The position numbers and the translations under genes are program-made. A stretch of DNA of 64,000 nt. Source: a virus. The DNA is taken from IMG/VR virus record IMGVR_UViG_3300032092_000004, positions 1 to 64,000 of that record. One strand, given 5' to 3'. Shown piece by piece: positions 35,754 through 46,036 of the stretch; within the stretch, counting starts at the first letter, position 1, and every line of letters begins with the position of its first letter. Under the pieces are notes generated by a model. It was not told where the DNA came from, searched no databases, and saw only the letters and a program-made list of their open reading frames with translations.

Positions 35754-38700
35754 ATGCCAAAATCATACAGAATAAGAACCGAAGTTGGTGTTGACAAGTA
35801 CATCAATGTAAATTTAGAACAAGATTGGGAGTCTTTAGAAGTACTCTCACTGAAAATACTTGCGAATGATGTTTATACAAGAATGTGTGCCGATTACGGA
35901 GTTGTGGTTGGTAGAGTTTTTGTTAATAATGGTTTTGGTTTACCAAATGCTAGGGTTTCTGTTTTTATTCCTCTTGATGACGCAGATGAATTAAACCCTG
36001 TAATATCAGAATTATATCCATATAAAACAATTACCGATACTAACGAAGATGGTTATAGATATAATTTACTTCCTAAGTTACCATCATATAGAGGACATCA
36101 ATCTACAGGATCATTTCCAAATGTATCAGATGTTTTGATGGACGATTCATACATTGAAGTGTATGATAAGTATTATAGATTCACCGTTAAAACTAACGAG
36201 AGTGGTGACTTTATGATTTTTGGTGTTCCTGTTGGAAACCAAACTATTGTTATGGATGTTGACCTTTCAGATATCGGATGTTTTTCATTATCACCACAAG
36301 ATTTAATACAACAAGGTTTGGCGACTGAATCTCAAGTTAATGGGTCGACATTTAAATCCTCAACAAATTTAAGAGAACTCCCACAAATTAAAAATTTAGT
36401 TTTTGACGTTGATGTATCTCCTTTTTGGGGTGATCCTGATTTATGTCAAGTTGCAATAACAAGAGTTGATTTTGATTTAACAAAGTTAGCGAATATTAAT
36501 ATACAACCGACCTCAATTTTTATGGGGTCAATTATATCTACAACTGATGATGATGCTTTAAAAGTAAGTTGTAAACCAAAAAATAATACAGGAAATCTTT
36601 GTGAAATAGTTGCAGGACCTGGTGAAATTTTGTCTATTAGACACACAATTAATTCTGATGATCAAGGATTACCAATTCTTGAACAATATCAAATAGAAGA
36701 AGAAGGAAAAGTAATTGACCAAGATGGTACATATCTATTGAACGTACCTATGAATTTGGATTATGTTTTTACAAATGAATTTGGTCAACAGGTGTTATCT
36801 GATGATCCATCAAAAGGTATCCCAACAAAAGGTAGATATAGATTTAAATTTAAATGGCAAAACGAACAAGGACTACAAGGTAGTTTCCAAAGAGCGAACT
36901 TCTTAGTTCCAAACGTTAGAGAATATGGATGGTCAAGTTATTTGACAGATCCATTAACAACTTCTTCACCCTCAACGTACACTTATAATTTAGGTGTTGG
37001 TGTTGTAACAGGATCTACACTTGTTTTTGCAACAGCACAAGGTTTGGCAGAACCAACAACCACAAATGTTCAGTCTTATATAATTTATTTAAATGGACAA
37101 CCATATACGGGAACTTTAAATGCGATTGAGATAACGCCAGGAACATCAATACAAATTATTGCAAATCCAGTTGACCCATCTCAACCACAGGTAATAACAT
37201 TTAAACAATACCCACAGGCGTTATTTGATCTTTATAGATCATACGCATTTAGTACTGATTGGGATGACTATGTGAACAAACAAGATGCTATTGATTGTGA
37301 GGATACTTTCTACGAATTCCAATATAATAAAGTCTATACAACGGCAATGTTCTTGGATAGATATAAAAATGGAATTGGAAGGGCAAAACACTTAGGTATA
37401 AAGGAAATTGATAATAGAACTTGTAAGTCAACCGTTAACACTTTTCCCGTTAATGATATTATAAAAAACTTTGACCCAATCTTTTTTGTATTCAATGTAC
37501 TTGTTAATATCTTAACATTCCCAATTTTGGTATTGTTGTTTGTTGCCCATTTAATTGCGTTATTATGGCCTGTCTTAAAATACTTGTTATTATTCTTGGG
37601 ACCATATATTGTGTATCAGGGTGTTTCTGCGGGGATAGATTTAGTTTATTATATTACCAGTCTTGGTGATTTTGCACCATTAGGAGGACCTGTAATCTCA
37701 ATTGGTACTATTTTACAAATTATCGCTCAAGGACTAAAAGTTATAGTCCAAGTTGCTGCTGGTTTGGCATTTACATATTTTTATACAAAATTTTTAATTG
37801 AAAATACTCAAAATGGTAGAATAGACAATTTCCCAAGAATTGGTTTACCTATGATCGCATATCCTGATTGTACAAGTTGTGATTGTGATTGTGGGACCGC
37901 AAGTATAGATGATGATTTTGATGCAAATACTTTAGCTCAAGAACAACAAACCATACAAAATGGTCTACAGGATCCTGATAGTGGTTTAGGTTATGATGTT
38001 ACATTGGCACAACCAAACAGTATAATTGCGCCCGTTAATTCTGCAGGGTCTTACGATATTAATCATCCTAATTTTGAAAACGATGCAAATGGGGATGACC
38101 CATTTCAATGTGGAAATACAGGAGGATATAAAACTTTTCAGTCATTATTAGGGCAAAACGATATTGATACTGCAGTTGCGGTAAAGGCATCGATAGACTT
38201 TAAAAGAATAATTTCAGGTTATGATGTAATATCATCAACAGACCCAAATAAGTTATACAATAATGAATTGTATTTATTACATGCCCCTCAACCATTTTTA
38301 TGGTCTGCTAACAAACAAGGTCTAGGTGTTGCAGATGAAAGATACTTTGCTTACCCAACAACAACTACATTCCCACAACAATTAAATCAATTTAATACTA
38401 GAGATAAATATTTTTCGGGTGTAAATCAAATTAAAACCACTGTTAACCCAACTTCAGGATCAACACCATTTTTTGATCAAGTTGTTGTTGTTTTAATGAA
38501 CTCAGGTACTGCGGCTTCTATTACACCTGGAGGACTTTGTTCATTCCAAGACCCGAACTATATGGATTCAGGTTCTCAGTTTAGAATGAGAAACCTTACG
38601 GGGGCAACTCTTAATCAATTTAGTAATAATGCAATTACAGGTTTAACAACTACAGGTGTTACAACATACACTGTTAACTATGCTAACCCAACCAATCCAA

Positions 38701-41345
38701 ACGGAACATCAAACTCTTCATCTATAATTTTTATTAATCAACCACAAGTTAGTCAAGTTACAGGAAGTGTAACACAAGAACAAAGTTATTTACAATATCC
38801 AACAGACGTAGAATATTACCAATTATTAACAGGACTAACTGTAAATGATTTTATAAACACTTCTTTGGGTACATCAGGTTATTACAAAAGTGCTTATTTA
38901 GAACATAACATACAGTTTAATTATCCAATATGTAATGGAAATAATGTTCCTGCTTGTCCATCATTTAGTGCATATACAATTTCAGATGTGATTTACACCA
39001 TGCCAAATTGGCAGAATTATGAGATTTGTATTTTTGTTAGAGGTGTCGATCCTCATACATCACAACAAACAATATCATATGATGTTTCTAAAATTTTTGG
39101 ACATACATCTTTCAACGGAAGTGTTGTGATTAGCGGGAATTATTATTTGAATGTACCAATACAAAGTTCCACTGTACCTCAAAAACCTCAAACACACAAT
39201 ACGACAAATAACAATAATGTTAAATTGTATTTCCCATCTTATAATTTTACAATTACTCCACCAAGTGTTAACCCAAACAATTATAGTGGTTTTACCTCAA
39301 ATTTACCTTATTTTTATTTAAGTACTGATGACTCACCATCATATACATCAGCACCAGGTTGGTTAAACGTATCGACGCAAACTCAAGGCTCTCCTTTTGT
39401 TTATGTAGATGCAAGTTCACAATACACTTTACCAAGAAACCAAGTAAACCCAACAACATATGTTGGGGGTGGTGCGTTTTTAGGATGGATCGGCAACAAT
39501 TCTTTTTCATCAAACATGTTGACTGATACTGCAATATCAGATGATAATCAAAAGAAACAATATTATAATACTAATGCAGGATATTTCCAACAACAATCTT
39601 CATGTGGAGGAAATGGTAATGTAAGTTCTTTATATTCTCCGGCATACTATAATCAATCTTATTCACCTATAAATTTTGTCAATTCACTTCTTATTGTTAT
39701 GAGAAGTGATAGATTACCGACATCTACCTTTGTTGAAAATGGTGGTAACGCAGCAACTGGATTTGCTTTACATCAAAATAATAATTTTACGGTTTATACT
39801 GTTAATGGTCAGTTAGAACCACCATCAATAACTGCAGGTGCTGACCTACCATCAGGTGATAGTTTTGATGAAGGAGGTCCTACATCTGGGTTGACATCAA
39901 CTTTAACATGTGAGGGGATGGTTCCTTTAGAGTGTTATAGTGGTTCGGGAAATAATGTTGGTGTTATACCTGATAATCAATGTTCCATACCTACTAATAG
40001 AATGATTAACGGATGTTACTGTCTTCTTAATAAGAAATATGTTAAAGAATATGGTTCAGATGTTAGATTATTTTTAGAATGGAAAGTTAGATTTACTATG
40101 AACTTCGCGGCTTGTAGGGGGGTGTTTGCTCAAGTGTTCCAAAACAATTGGGTTAACGGAGTTCTGTACATGTTCAATTTCAATAAGAGATTAACTTTTG
40201 GTGTTAATCCATTAATACCAAATTATGATTATTGTACTGATGTTATTGTATTTGATGATATAAACAATAGTTTCTATTATAGATCATCACCTTGGAATAA
40301 GAACATTCAACAGTTTATTGGAAAAAATAAACCACAGGTAAATCCATTGATTCCACAAAGATTTGCCACATTCCCTGGTTTTGGATACAATGACAGACAA
40401 ATCCAATTCCCAACTACACTTGTTGACTTAGGTCCGAGAGATTCTTTCATTAATGAAGTTTGTTGTGGAGCAGGAGAAAATGGATTTGGATCCTACTATG
40501 CCGACCAACAAAAATCAACCTCTTATCAAGATAATTCCGATATCATCCAACTTGGATTCTTATCGAGAATATTGAACGAAGGTGTAAGACAAAGAATACT
40601 CCCAATTGGACAAGGTCAAAATAATACTGAGGGTAAAGGTATTGAACAGTTCTTTAATAGTACAAGAGGTGGTTATAGAATTGATGGTGATTGGGCACAA
40701 ATGTTGTCAATAAATTCAGAATGGAAGGTTTTACCGTTCATAAGTGAAAACCTTTTAGGTCCAAACGCAAATGATTTTATTTTCTTTGGTGATAATTATT
40801 ATCCATCAACTCCTCCATCAGGCGCAAACGACGTAAAACCTGTTATGGGATTATTTTTCCAAACTCCACAAGAAAATTTGAGATATAGAAAAATTGAATC
40901 ACCGGGAATTGAAACTTATAACTTTAATCCACTAATCCAAAACTACTTTGCATACGGTAAATCACAAGAAGTACCACATTACAAGTGGAGTTTGAAACAA
41001 AGTAACCCAAGTCAAAATATATTTGGTACTGAAGATAATAACTGGTATACAAACGTGGTAGGACAAGGGTTCTTCAAGAAAAAGTATCAAGATTTAAATT
41101 TTACAACTTTAGGTGAAAAATACGTTACAAGTACAACTAATTTAGGTTACATTGCAAACTATACGTTAGCTGGTGTACCTGAACCACTTATACCACCTTC
41201 AGTTGTGAATCAGGGACAACCTACAGGTAGTGCTAATCAGGCGGTCGTTGTTGGGGCTCCGTATCATTTTTATTTTGGTTTGAACAACGGTAAAACAGCT
41301 TTGAATAGATTCTATAAACTTTATGTAGCAACAACAGAAGAATGA
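35754..41345 (+). CDS. giant baseplate-associated protein with membrane-type helices
   Basis: The 1863-aa protein directly follows the gp6-like gene, the place of gp7 in T4 order. Two carboxypeptidase-regulatory-like beta domains open it (GRVFVNNGFGLPNARVSVFI; FMIFGVPVGNQTIVMDVDL). Residues ~577-690 are strongly hydrophobic, with a run such as LLFVAHLIALLWPVLKYLLL and a second block IISIG-type to AAGLAFTYFYTKFLI, enough for three or four membrane spans. A Cys cluster, CTSCDCDC, lies at 706-713. The remainder is Asn/Thr/Tyr-rich beta structure, and the last ~400 residues look well folded and Cys-containing. I know no characterised homologue. Structural placement is clear; membrane insertion is inferred. 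Confidence 0.75.
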   Translation: MPKSYRIRTEVGVDKYINVNLEQDWESLEVLSLKILANDVYTRMCADYGVVVGRVFVNNGFGLPNARVSVFIPLDDADELNPVISELYPYKTITDTNEDGYRYNLLPKLPSYRGHQSTGSFPNVSDVLMDDSYIEVYDKYYRFTVKTNESGDFMIFGVPVGNQTIVMDVDLSDIGCFSLSPQDLIQQGLATESQVNGSTFKSSTNLRELPQIKNLVFDVDVSPFWGDPDLCQVAITRVDFDLTKLANINIQPTSIFMGSIISTTDDDALKVSCKPKNNTGNLCEIVAGPGEILSIRHTINSDDQGLPILEQYQIEEEGKVIDQDGTYLLNVPMNLDYVFTNEFGQQVLSDDPSKGIPTKGRYRFKFKWQNEQGLQGSFQRANFLVPNVREYGWSSYLTDPLTTSSPSTYTYNLGVGVVTGSTLVFATAQGLAEPTTTNVQSYIIYLNGQPYTGTLNAIEITPGTSIQIIANPVDPSQPQVITFKQYPQALFDLYRSYAFSTDWDDYVNKQDAIDCEDTFYEFQYNKVYTTAMFLDRYKNGIGRAKHLGIKEIDNRTCKSTVNTFPVNDIIKNFDPIFFVFNVLVNILTFPILVLLFVAHLIALLWPVLKYLLLFLGPYIVYQGVSAGIDLVYYITSLGDFAPLGGPVISIGTILQIIAQGLKVIVQVAAGLAFTYFYTKFLIENTQNGRIDNFPRIGLPMIAYPDCTSCDCDCGTASIDDDFDANTLAQEQQTIQNGLQDPDSGLGYDVTLAQPNSIIAPVNSAGSYDINHPNFENDANGDDPFQCGNTGGYKTFQSLLGQNDIDTAVAVKASIDFKRIISGYDVISSTDPNKLYNNELYLLHAPQPFLWSANKQGLGVADERYFAYPTTTTFPQQLNQFNTRDKYFSGVNQIKTTVNPTSGSTPFFDQVVVVLMNSGTAASITPGGLCSFQDPNYMDSGSQFRMRNLTGATLNQFSNNAITGLTTTGVTTYTVNYANPTNPNGTSNSSSIIFINQPQVSQVTGSVTQEQSYLQYPTDVEYYQLLTGLTVNDFINTSLGTSGYYKSAYLEHNIQFNYPICNGNNVPACPSFSAYTISDVIYTMPNWQNYEICIFVRGVDPHTSQQTISYDVSKIFGHTSFNGSVVISGNYYLNVPIQSSTVPQKPQTHNTTNNNNVKLYFPSYNFTITPPSVNPNNYSGFTSNLPYFYLSTDDSPSYTSAPGWLNVSTQTQGSPFVYVDASSQYTLPRNQVNPTTYVGGGAFLGWIGNNSFSSNMLTDTAISDDNQKKQYYNTNAGYFQQQSSCGGNGNVSSLYSPAYYNQSYSPINFVNSLLIVMRSDRLPTSTFVENGGNAATGFALHQNNNFTVYTVNGQLEPPSITAGADLPSGDSFDEGGPTSGLTSTLTCEGMVPLECYSGSGNNVGVIPDNQCSIPTNRMINGCYCLLNKKYVKEYGSDVRLFLEWKVRFTMNFAACRGVFAQVFQNNWVNGVLYMFNFNKRLTFGVNPLIPNYDYCTDVIVFDDINNSFYYRSSPWNKNIQQFIGKNKPQVNPLIPQRFATFPGFGYNDRQIQFPTTLVDLGPRDSFINEVCCGAGENGFGSYYADQQKSTSYQDNSDIIQLGFLSRILNEGVRQRILPIGQGQNNTEGKGIEQFFNSTRGGYRIDGDWAQMLSINSEWKVLPFISENLLGPNANDFIFFGDNYYPSTPPSGANDVKPVMGLFFQTPQENLRYRKIESPGIETYNFNPLIQNYFAYGKSQEVPHYKWSLKQSNPSQNIFGTEDNNWYTNVVGQGFFKKKYQDLNFTTLGEKYVTSTTNLGYIANYTLAGVPEPLIPPSVVNQGQPTGSANQAVVVGAPYHFYFGLNNGKTALNRFYKLYVATTEE

Positions 41346-43138
41346 TGACAGTAGATCCATCAACAAGAATAATAGAATCAACGCAAAGGTATAAATCAGC
41401 ACCAAAAGTTGATCAATTTATAAACATACCATTTGCTCAAACTTCAAAAGATTTAATTGAGTATGATAGAAGTGTTGATTTGAATTTGGCAACTGTCTTT
41501 GATGAAGAAAGACAAGCATCCACAATATTCAGACCTGTTACAAAATTCACAGTTTTATTTGAAAATGCGTATACGGGATCAACAAAATATGTCCCATACA
41601 GAGATAATTTGTATTATACTAATGAATTAAATAATGCTATTCTATATTATCCAGCGGGAAATTTTGGACCAAATCCATCAACAGTTCAAACAGTTCCATG
41701 GACAGGATTTCCACAATATTCTGAATTTGATTTTATAAGAACGGATAATGATGTTATTGGTTATACTCAACCACCAAACAATCATTTAAATTTTAAAAAT
41801 GTAAGTGCAACAACTTATAATTGGAGTCATTATTTAAGTTATGCTTTTACAAATGATTATAATAAAAATTTATTTGCCGTCGAACCTAATACTTCTATTA
41901 ATTGGTCTTGGGTTGCGTCAGATGGTTTACCATATTATATAATGGTGGGTAATGATTTAAACGGTCTAAATATAAAATTTAAGTGTCCTGTAGAACACGG
42001 TTTACAAGTAGGTGAGTTTGTTTTATTATCAACTAATTACAACGGAACAGTAATGTTCCAAGTCTCAAGTTTAGGTGATCCTGGTGACGGATCCGACGCA
42101 TTCATTTTTAACATTAAAAACATTGGTTATACAGGAACTACATTTCAAACAAACTCACAAGGTACATTCAAAAGAGTCATAAATGCCGCTAATTCTGCGG
42201 ATACAATAAGTGAGTATTACGTTAGAAAACATAAGATATTAACCAATCAAGAATGTTCAGTTTTAGTAAATGCTGGATTTGAAAGAAATATTTATGGTGA
42301 CAAAAGAAAATGTGAGGCAAAAGTCCTAACACCAAATAATAAAGCGAGAGTTTCAACAAAAGAAGGAAACAGATCATACACCCTTTCGTTTAACTGTGAT
42401 ATTGATATACAACCATTGAGAGATAATCAAGGCAGACCTTTGAGTGAATTATTTTTTACATCAATTTGGAGGGGATATTTTGGGTGGACAAAAGATCTTA
42501 AACAAGGATGGTACTTCAATACATTCTTAGAAGATAAAAAACCACAATCATGGTGGGATGACAACAATATTAACTCAAACGTAATCGTTAATCAAAATAG
42601 TTATGTTTCATTGTTAGGATCGGGACCTTTTTTTTATAATGATTTTTTACAATCTGGTGATACAATAGACGGTGATTATTGTGAATGGAATAATTATGAA
42701 CAATTTGAAAGAGTTATATCTTTATATCAACATAAAATAAAATATAACCAATCATGGTTTACACTTTATAATGAATTTATACCAACAAACCAACCTGGTT
42801 ATTTTTATCAACCACACAGTGCAATACAGATTGCTGCTTTCTCCGACTATATAGAGGAAGGTAGTTCGTCAAACGTTGTTGGTATTCCTGATTACGCTTA
42901 CTACTCTACTATGGCCGCATTATTCAGATGGAGAGATAAATATCCTTATGGATTCATCGATACTGATGGTATTGGTGTTGATTATCCATTTTTAAACAAT
43001 GCTCATTACCCTTATAAAAATACAATTTTTAGAATTACTCCTGAATTATATAATATACCAAACGATTATGCAATTTCAGGTTCGGTTCCATTGAACATAA
43101 CAACAATAGCAGAACCAACGACAGATGAATGCGAATAG
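41342..43138 (+). CDS. baseplate/tail structural protein, unknown family (598 aa)
   Basis: The start ATG overlaps the preceding stop by 4 nt (ATGA), so translation is probably coupled. The protein is rich in Asn, Tyr and Trp and beta-structured, with segments such as RIIESTQRYKSAPKVDQFIN, CPVEHGLQVGEFVLL (SH3-like) and FFTSIWRGYFGWTKDLKQGW. The C-terminal third contains many aromatics. It could fill the role of another wedge subunit (gp8-like position), but sequence does not show this. The second Met, immediately after the first, is an equally possible start. Confidence 0.75.
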   Translation: MMTVDPSTRIIESTQRYKSAPKVDQFINIPFAQTSKDLIEYDRSVDLNLATVFDEERQASTIFRPVTKFTVLFENAYTGSTKYVPYRDNLYYTNELNNAILYYPAGNFGPNPSTVQTVPWTGFPQYSEFDFIRTDNDVIGYTQPPNNHLNFKNVSATTYNWSHYLSYAFTNDYNKNLFAVEPNTSINWSWVASDGLPYYIMVGNDLNGLNIKFKCPVEHGLQVGEFVLLSTNYNGTVMFQVSSLGDPGDGSDAFIFNIKNIGYTGTTFQTNSQGTFKRVINAANSADTISEYYVRKHKILTNQECSVLVNAGFERNIYGDKRKCEAKVLTPNNKARVSTKEGNRSYTLSFNCDIDIQPLRDNQGRPLSELFFTSIWRGYFGWTKDLKQGWYFNTFLEDKKPQSWWDDNNINSNVIVNQNSYVSLLGSGPFFYNDFLQSGDTIDGDYCEWNNYEQFERVISLYQHKIKYNQSWFTLYNEFIPTNQPGYFYQPHSAIQIAAFSDYIEEGSSSNVVGIPDYAYYSTMAALFRWRDKYPYGFIDTDGIGVDYPFLNNAHYPYKNTIFRITPELYNIPNDYAISGSVPLNITTIAEPTTDECE

Positions 43139-43928
43139 AATAAAAATATTAAAAACCGAACTTGAACAGTTTGTTAATATACCAATTAACATGCAATGGG
43201 ATTTTACGGGAAAAGACGATGCTATTGATGAATATGAAGTAAGTGTTATTGATCAAGTTATTGGTCCTGCCGCGGACTTTGAAATTGCAAGATTTTCACA
43301 TAACGTATTCCAAAACCAAGATACAGGAATTAATTATGAATTTTATTTTTATGATGATTCGCAACCAATAACCGCAAATACTGTTGGTAACTGGACCATC
43401 TCATATTTAAATAACGGGTTTACAGCTGAAGAAATTTACTACTATTCAAAACCATTCACTAAATCCTTCTTCAAATTGGATTTTTATGACACTGCTGATG
43501 AAAGAGATCAACAAATTTATTTATCGGTAATTTTACCTGTACAACAAGGGTTAACTCAAACTGTTGTGATATCACCTTTAGTTCCACCTGTCGATATTAA
43601 AAAACCAAAAATGGTTTTAGATTATTTAGGTGATAAAGAAGGATTTTTTATTTATTGGTTAAGAAGCAGAGATTTTATAGATGTTGACACCTTTTATGTT
43701 ACCGCAAAATTTTTTGATGCTAGATTAGGAGTTTTCAAACAAATGACTAACACAAGACAAGATCTAATATCACCAACCAAATTTACTTTTAATAATGCAG
43801 ACTATTTCTATTATAGATATAGTTTAAATTATACTACTAAAACTTACGAGGTATTCTCCACTTCAACAAACTTAAGAGTTGGGGACGGATTATCACCGAT
43901 AAAATGGTATGAATATGTTAATCCATAA
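43125..43928 (+). CDS. tail structural protein, unknown family (267 aa)
   Basis: Overlaps the preceding gene by 14 nt and shares one base with the following start. It opens with NRIKILKTELEQFVNIPINM and then reads as a series of beta-strands (GNWTISYLNNGFTAEEIYYY, SKPFTKSFFKLDFYDTADER), suggesting immunoglobulin-like or jelly-roll structure. There is no signal peptide and no Cys. Context makes it part of the baseplate or tail-fibre attachment region. I do not recognise the family. Confidence 0.75.
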   Translation: MNANRIKILKTELEQFVNIPINMQWDFTGKDDAIDEYEVSVIDQVIGPAADFEIARFSHNVFQNQDTGINYEFYFYDDSQPITANTVGNWTISYLNNGFTAEEIYYYSKPFTKSFFKLDFYDTADERDQQIYLSVILPVQQGLTQTVVISPLVPPVDIKKPKMVLDYLGDKEGFFIYWLRSRDFIDVDTFYVTAKFFDARLGVFKQMTNTRQDLISPTKFTFNNADYFYYRYSLNYTTKTYEVFSTSTNLRVGDGLSPIKWYEYVNP

Positions 43929-45103
43929 TGGAATTACAACAATATAATTTCATAATTTCTCCTGAAAACATCAAGAGTGATTTGGTATTTGTTCCTTATA
44001 CAGGGGAAACAGATATAACAACAATCATAGATCCTTGTTGTTTAACGGCATCAACATTTAGTGCGACAACAACAGGAACGACCGGAGTTTACTTACCAAT
44101 GGAGTATGTATTATCGGGGAATACAGGAGGTACATCATTTCTGACTGGATTAACAGTCAATCTGATGTTTACAGAATCAACAGTGGATATTGGGTATTAT
44201 TCACCAACGGATGGTTTAATTTTACAACTTGATGTTTTAAATAATTTTATTGCAACCGCAAATACCATCAATCCATATACTTTCACATTTTATAACACTT
44301 CTGACTTAGAACTAATAAAATTCTTACAATTAGTAACTTATACTTTGGATTGGGGTGATGGATCCGCACCACAGGCTGTTTTAGGTATTTCACCGATAAC
44401 TCATACATATCCTGTTAGTCAAACATCATACACAATAACCCTTACGGCAAATTCCCCATGGGGTATCTCAAAAGTACAAAAAGATGTTATTGTACCTTAT
44501 ACAAACGCAACAATACCAAATCCAAACGGATCTATAACTTTTTATCCTGCGGGAGGTAATTGGTCTGCAACACCAATAAGTTATGATTATATTTTTACAG
44601 GAGACTCAAATACGAACATAAATGATTATTATTCCTACAATTACACTTCGGTTCCATTTCCAATAACAGGTTTAACCTTATCTTCTGTTAACGACTTAGC
44701 ACAATTTGGACCCAAAACAAATTTATACGACGGTAAATTTAAATTAGGAGTCCAAGTAACGGGAACAACAGGTGCGATTGGAACATATTGGGGACCAGAT
44801 CCAAGTAACTCATATACAGCTTATACCATAAATGGTATGACTTATTTAGATTACGAAGATTATACGATTTATGTTACAGATTCTTACGGTTTAGTTCCTG
44901 GTGACATCGTATTATCGGCATTAACAAAAAACGAAGCATTATTAAATGTTATTGATCAACCTGAAATTATAACTAATGTTTATGTTGAGAGAGGTAAATA
45001 CACACCATTAGAAAATATACAAAGGATTGGTGAAGTTGATAATGTAGGGGACTTAGAAAAATACGGATACAAATATTTCAACATTGAAAAAGTATCAACA
45101 TAA
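43928..45103 (+). CDS. tail protein with PKD-like domain
   Basis: The 391-aa protein is read from an ATG that overlaps the previous TAA by one base. Residues ~135-195 form a PKD-type beta-sandwich: TYTLDWGDGSAP, then ITHTYPVSQTSYTITLTA, matching the WDFGDG...HxYxxxGxYxVtLt pattern. Such domains are common in Bacteroidota surface proteins and serve as spacers or ligand-binding modules. The C-terminal part (IITNVYVERGKYTPLENIQR, VDNVGDLEKYGYKYFNIEKV) looks like a conserved phage docking segment. Likely a baseplate-proximal fibre or spacer. Confidence 0.72.
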   Translation: MELQQYNFIISPENIKSDLVFVPYTGETDITTIIDPCCLTASTFSATTTGTTGVYLPMEYVLSGNTGGTSFLTGLTVNLMFTESTVDIGYYSPTDGLILQLDVLNNFIATANTINPYTFTFYNTSDLELIKFLQLVTYTLDWGDGSAPQAVLGISPITHTYPVSQTSYTITLTANSPWGISKVQKDVIVPYTNATIPNPNGSITFYPAGGNWSATPISYDYIFTGDSNTNINDYYSYNYTSVPFPITGLTLSSVNDLAQFGPKTNLYDGKFKLGVQVTGTTGAIGTYWGPDPSNSYTAYTINGMTYLDYEDYTIYVTDSYGLVPGDIVLSALTKNEALLNVIDQPEIITNVYVERGKYTPLENIQRIGEVDNVGDLEKYGYKYFNIEKVST

Positions 45104-45104
45104 C

Positions 45105-45112
45105 TATTTATA
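45105..45112 (+). promoter_or_regulatory. putative late-promoter octamer TATTTATA
   Basis: TATTTATA lies 18 nt before the next ATG, directly after the stop of the PKD protein, splitting the coupled structural run into two units. Confidence 0.47.
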
Positions 45113-45130
45113 AAAAAAAAGAAAACACAA

Positions 45131-46036
45131 ATGGCTACAGGTAATTACGGAACTATTAGACCAGCGGATGTCAGTCCTGAAGACGTAGAGATCGTTATGG
45201 TTTATACACAATCAAGAGATGACACACAAAACTTTATTTTAACAACGTTGAACGCTCAAGATGTCTTAAGACCATACTTCAATAATAACGCAACAGGAGG
45301 TAATACTGTTGAAGTTTTAGGTGGGTTGTATAGTTTAAAACTACCTGCCGATCAGTTTACAAGTTTGGGGATTTACACTCTAATGATTAGACCTGCACAA
45401 ATTAGAACAACTATTACTGATTGTGGTGTTTTATCCGCATTACCAAATGTTAAAGGGATAGTAATTGATTTAAATAATGTCCCATCACAATATAGAAATA
45501 AGTTTGTTAATCAAGGACTTGTAGGATTTAGAGTTGAATACTTAAATCCTGATGGGACAAAAATTCCTAACTTCTTTAGAATAATAACATCTTCATTCTA
45601 TTGTGAACCAGTTATCCAAAACTTAACTAACACAATTCAAAAGTCTATTAGGTATAGATATGTGGAAGGGGCAACAAATCTTTTATTTTGTACACTTTCA
45701 CCATCTTCATCACCAACAAACAAACCAAGTGCAACACCTTATATTGGACAACCTAATCAAAGTATTATCATAAGTAATACTTATTTTAACCCAATATCAA
45801 CAGAAATTGAAATAGTTGACCAAGACATCTCGACGTTGGCAATAGCACTTTATGGCAATCAAACTAAATCTATTGAGGACGGTATTTACACAATCTACGA
45901 CGCTGACAACAACATCTACCAACAATACAACTTGTATGAAATTAAAGATCAGTTCAATACTCTTCTTTATGAGGTTAGACAAAATCGTAATGAAAATATC
46001 GATTTCTCTAAAGCTTTTAATAATATTGTTGCTTAA
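45131..46036 (+). CDS. tail/baseplate structural protein, unknown family (301 aa)
   Basis: Begins ATGNYGTIRPADVSPEDVEI and is beta-rich through residue ~190. A short Ser/Pro/Thr linker (SPSSSPTNKPSATP, about 195-209) joins it to a C-terminal domain with EDGIYTIYDADNNIYQQYN and a charged end. The stop TAA shares a base with the ATG of the next gene. The two-domain-plus-linker layout suits an attachment protein. No family is recognised. Confidence 0.75.
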   Translation: MATGNYGTIRPADVSPEDVEIVMVYTQSRDDTQNFILTTLNAQDVLRPYFNNNATGGNTVEVLGGLYSLKLPADQFTSLGIYTLMIRPAQIRTTITDCGVLSALPNVKGIVIDLNNVPSQYRNKFVNQGLVGFRVEYLNPDGTKIPNFFRIITSSFYCEPVIQNLTNTIQKSIRYRYVEGATNLLFCTLSPSSSPTNKPSATPYIGQPNQSIIISNTYFNPISTEIEIVDQDISTLAIALYGNQTKSIEDGIYTIYDADNNIYQQYNLYEIKDQFNTLLYEVRQNRNENIDFSKAFNNIVA

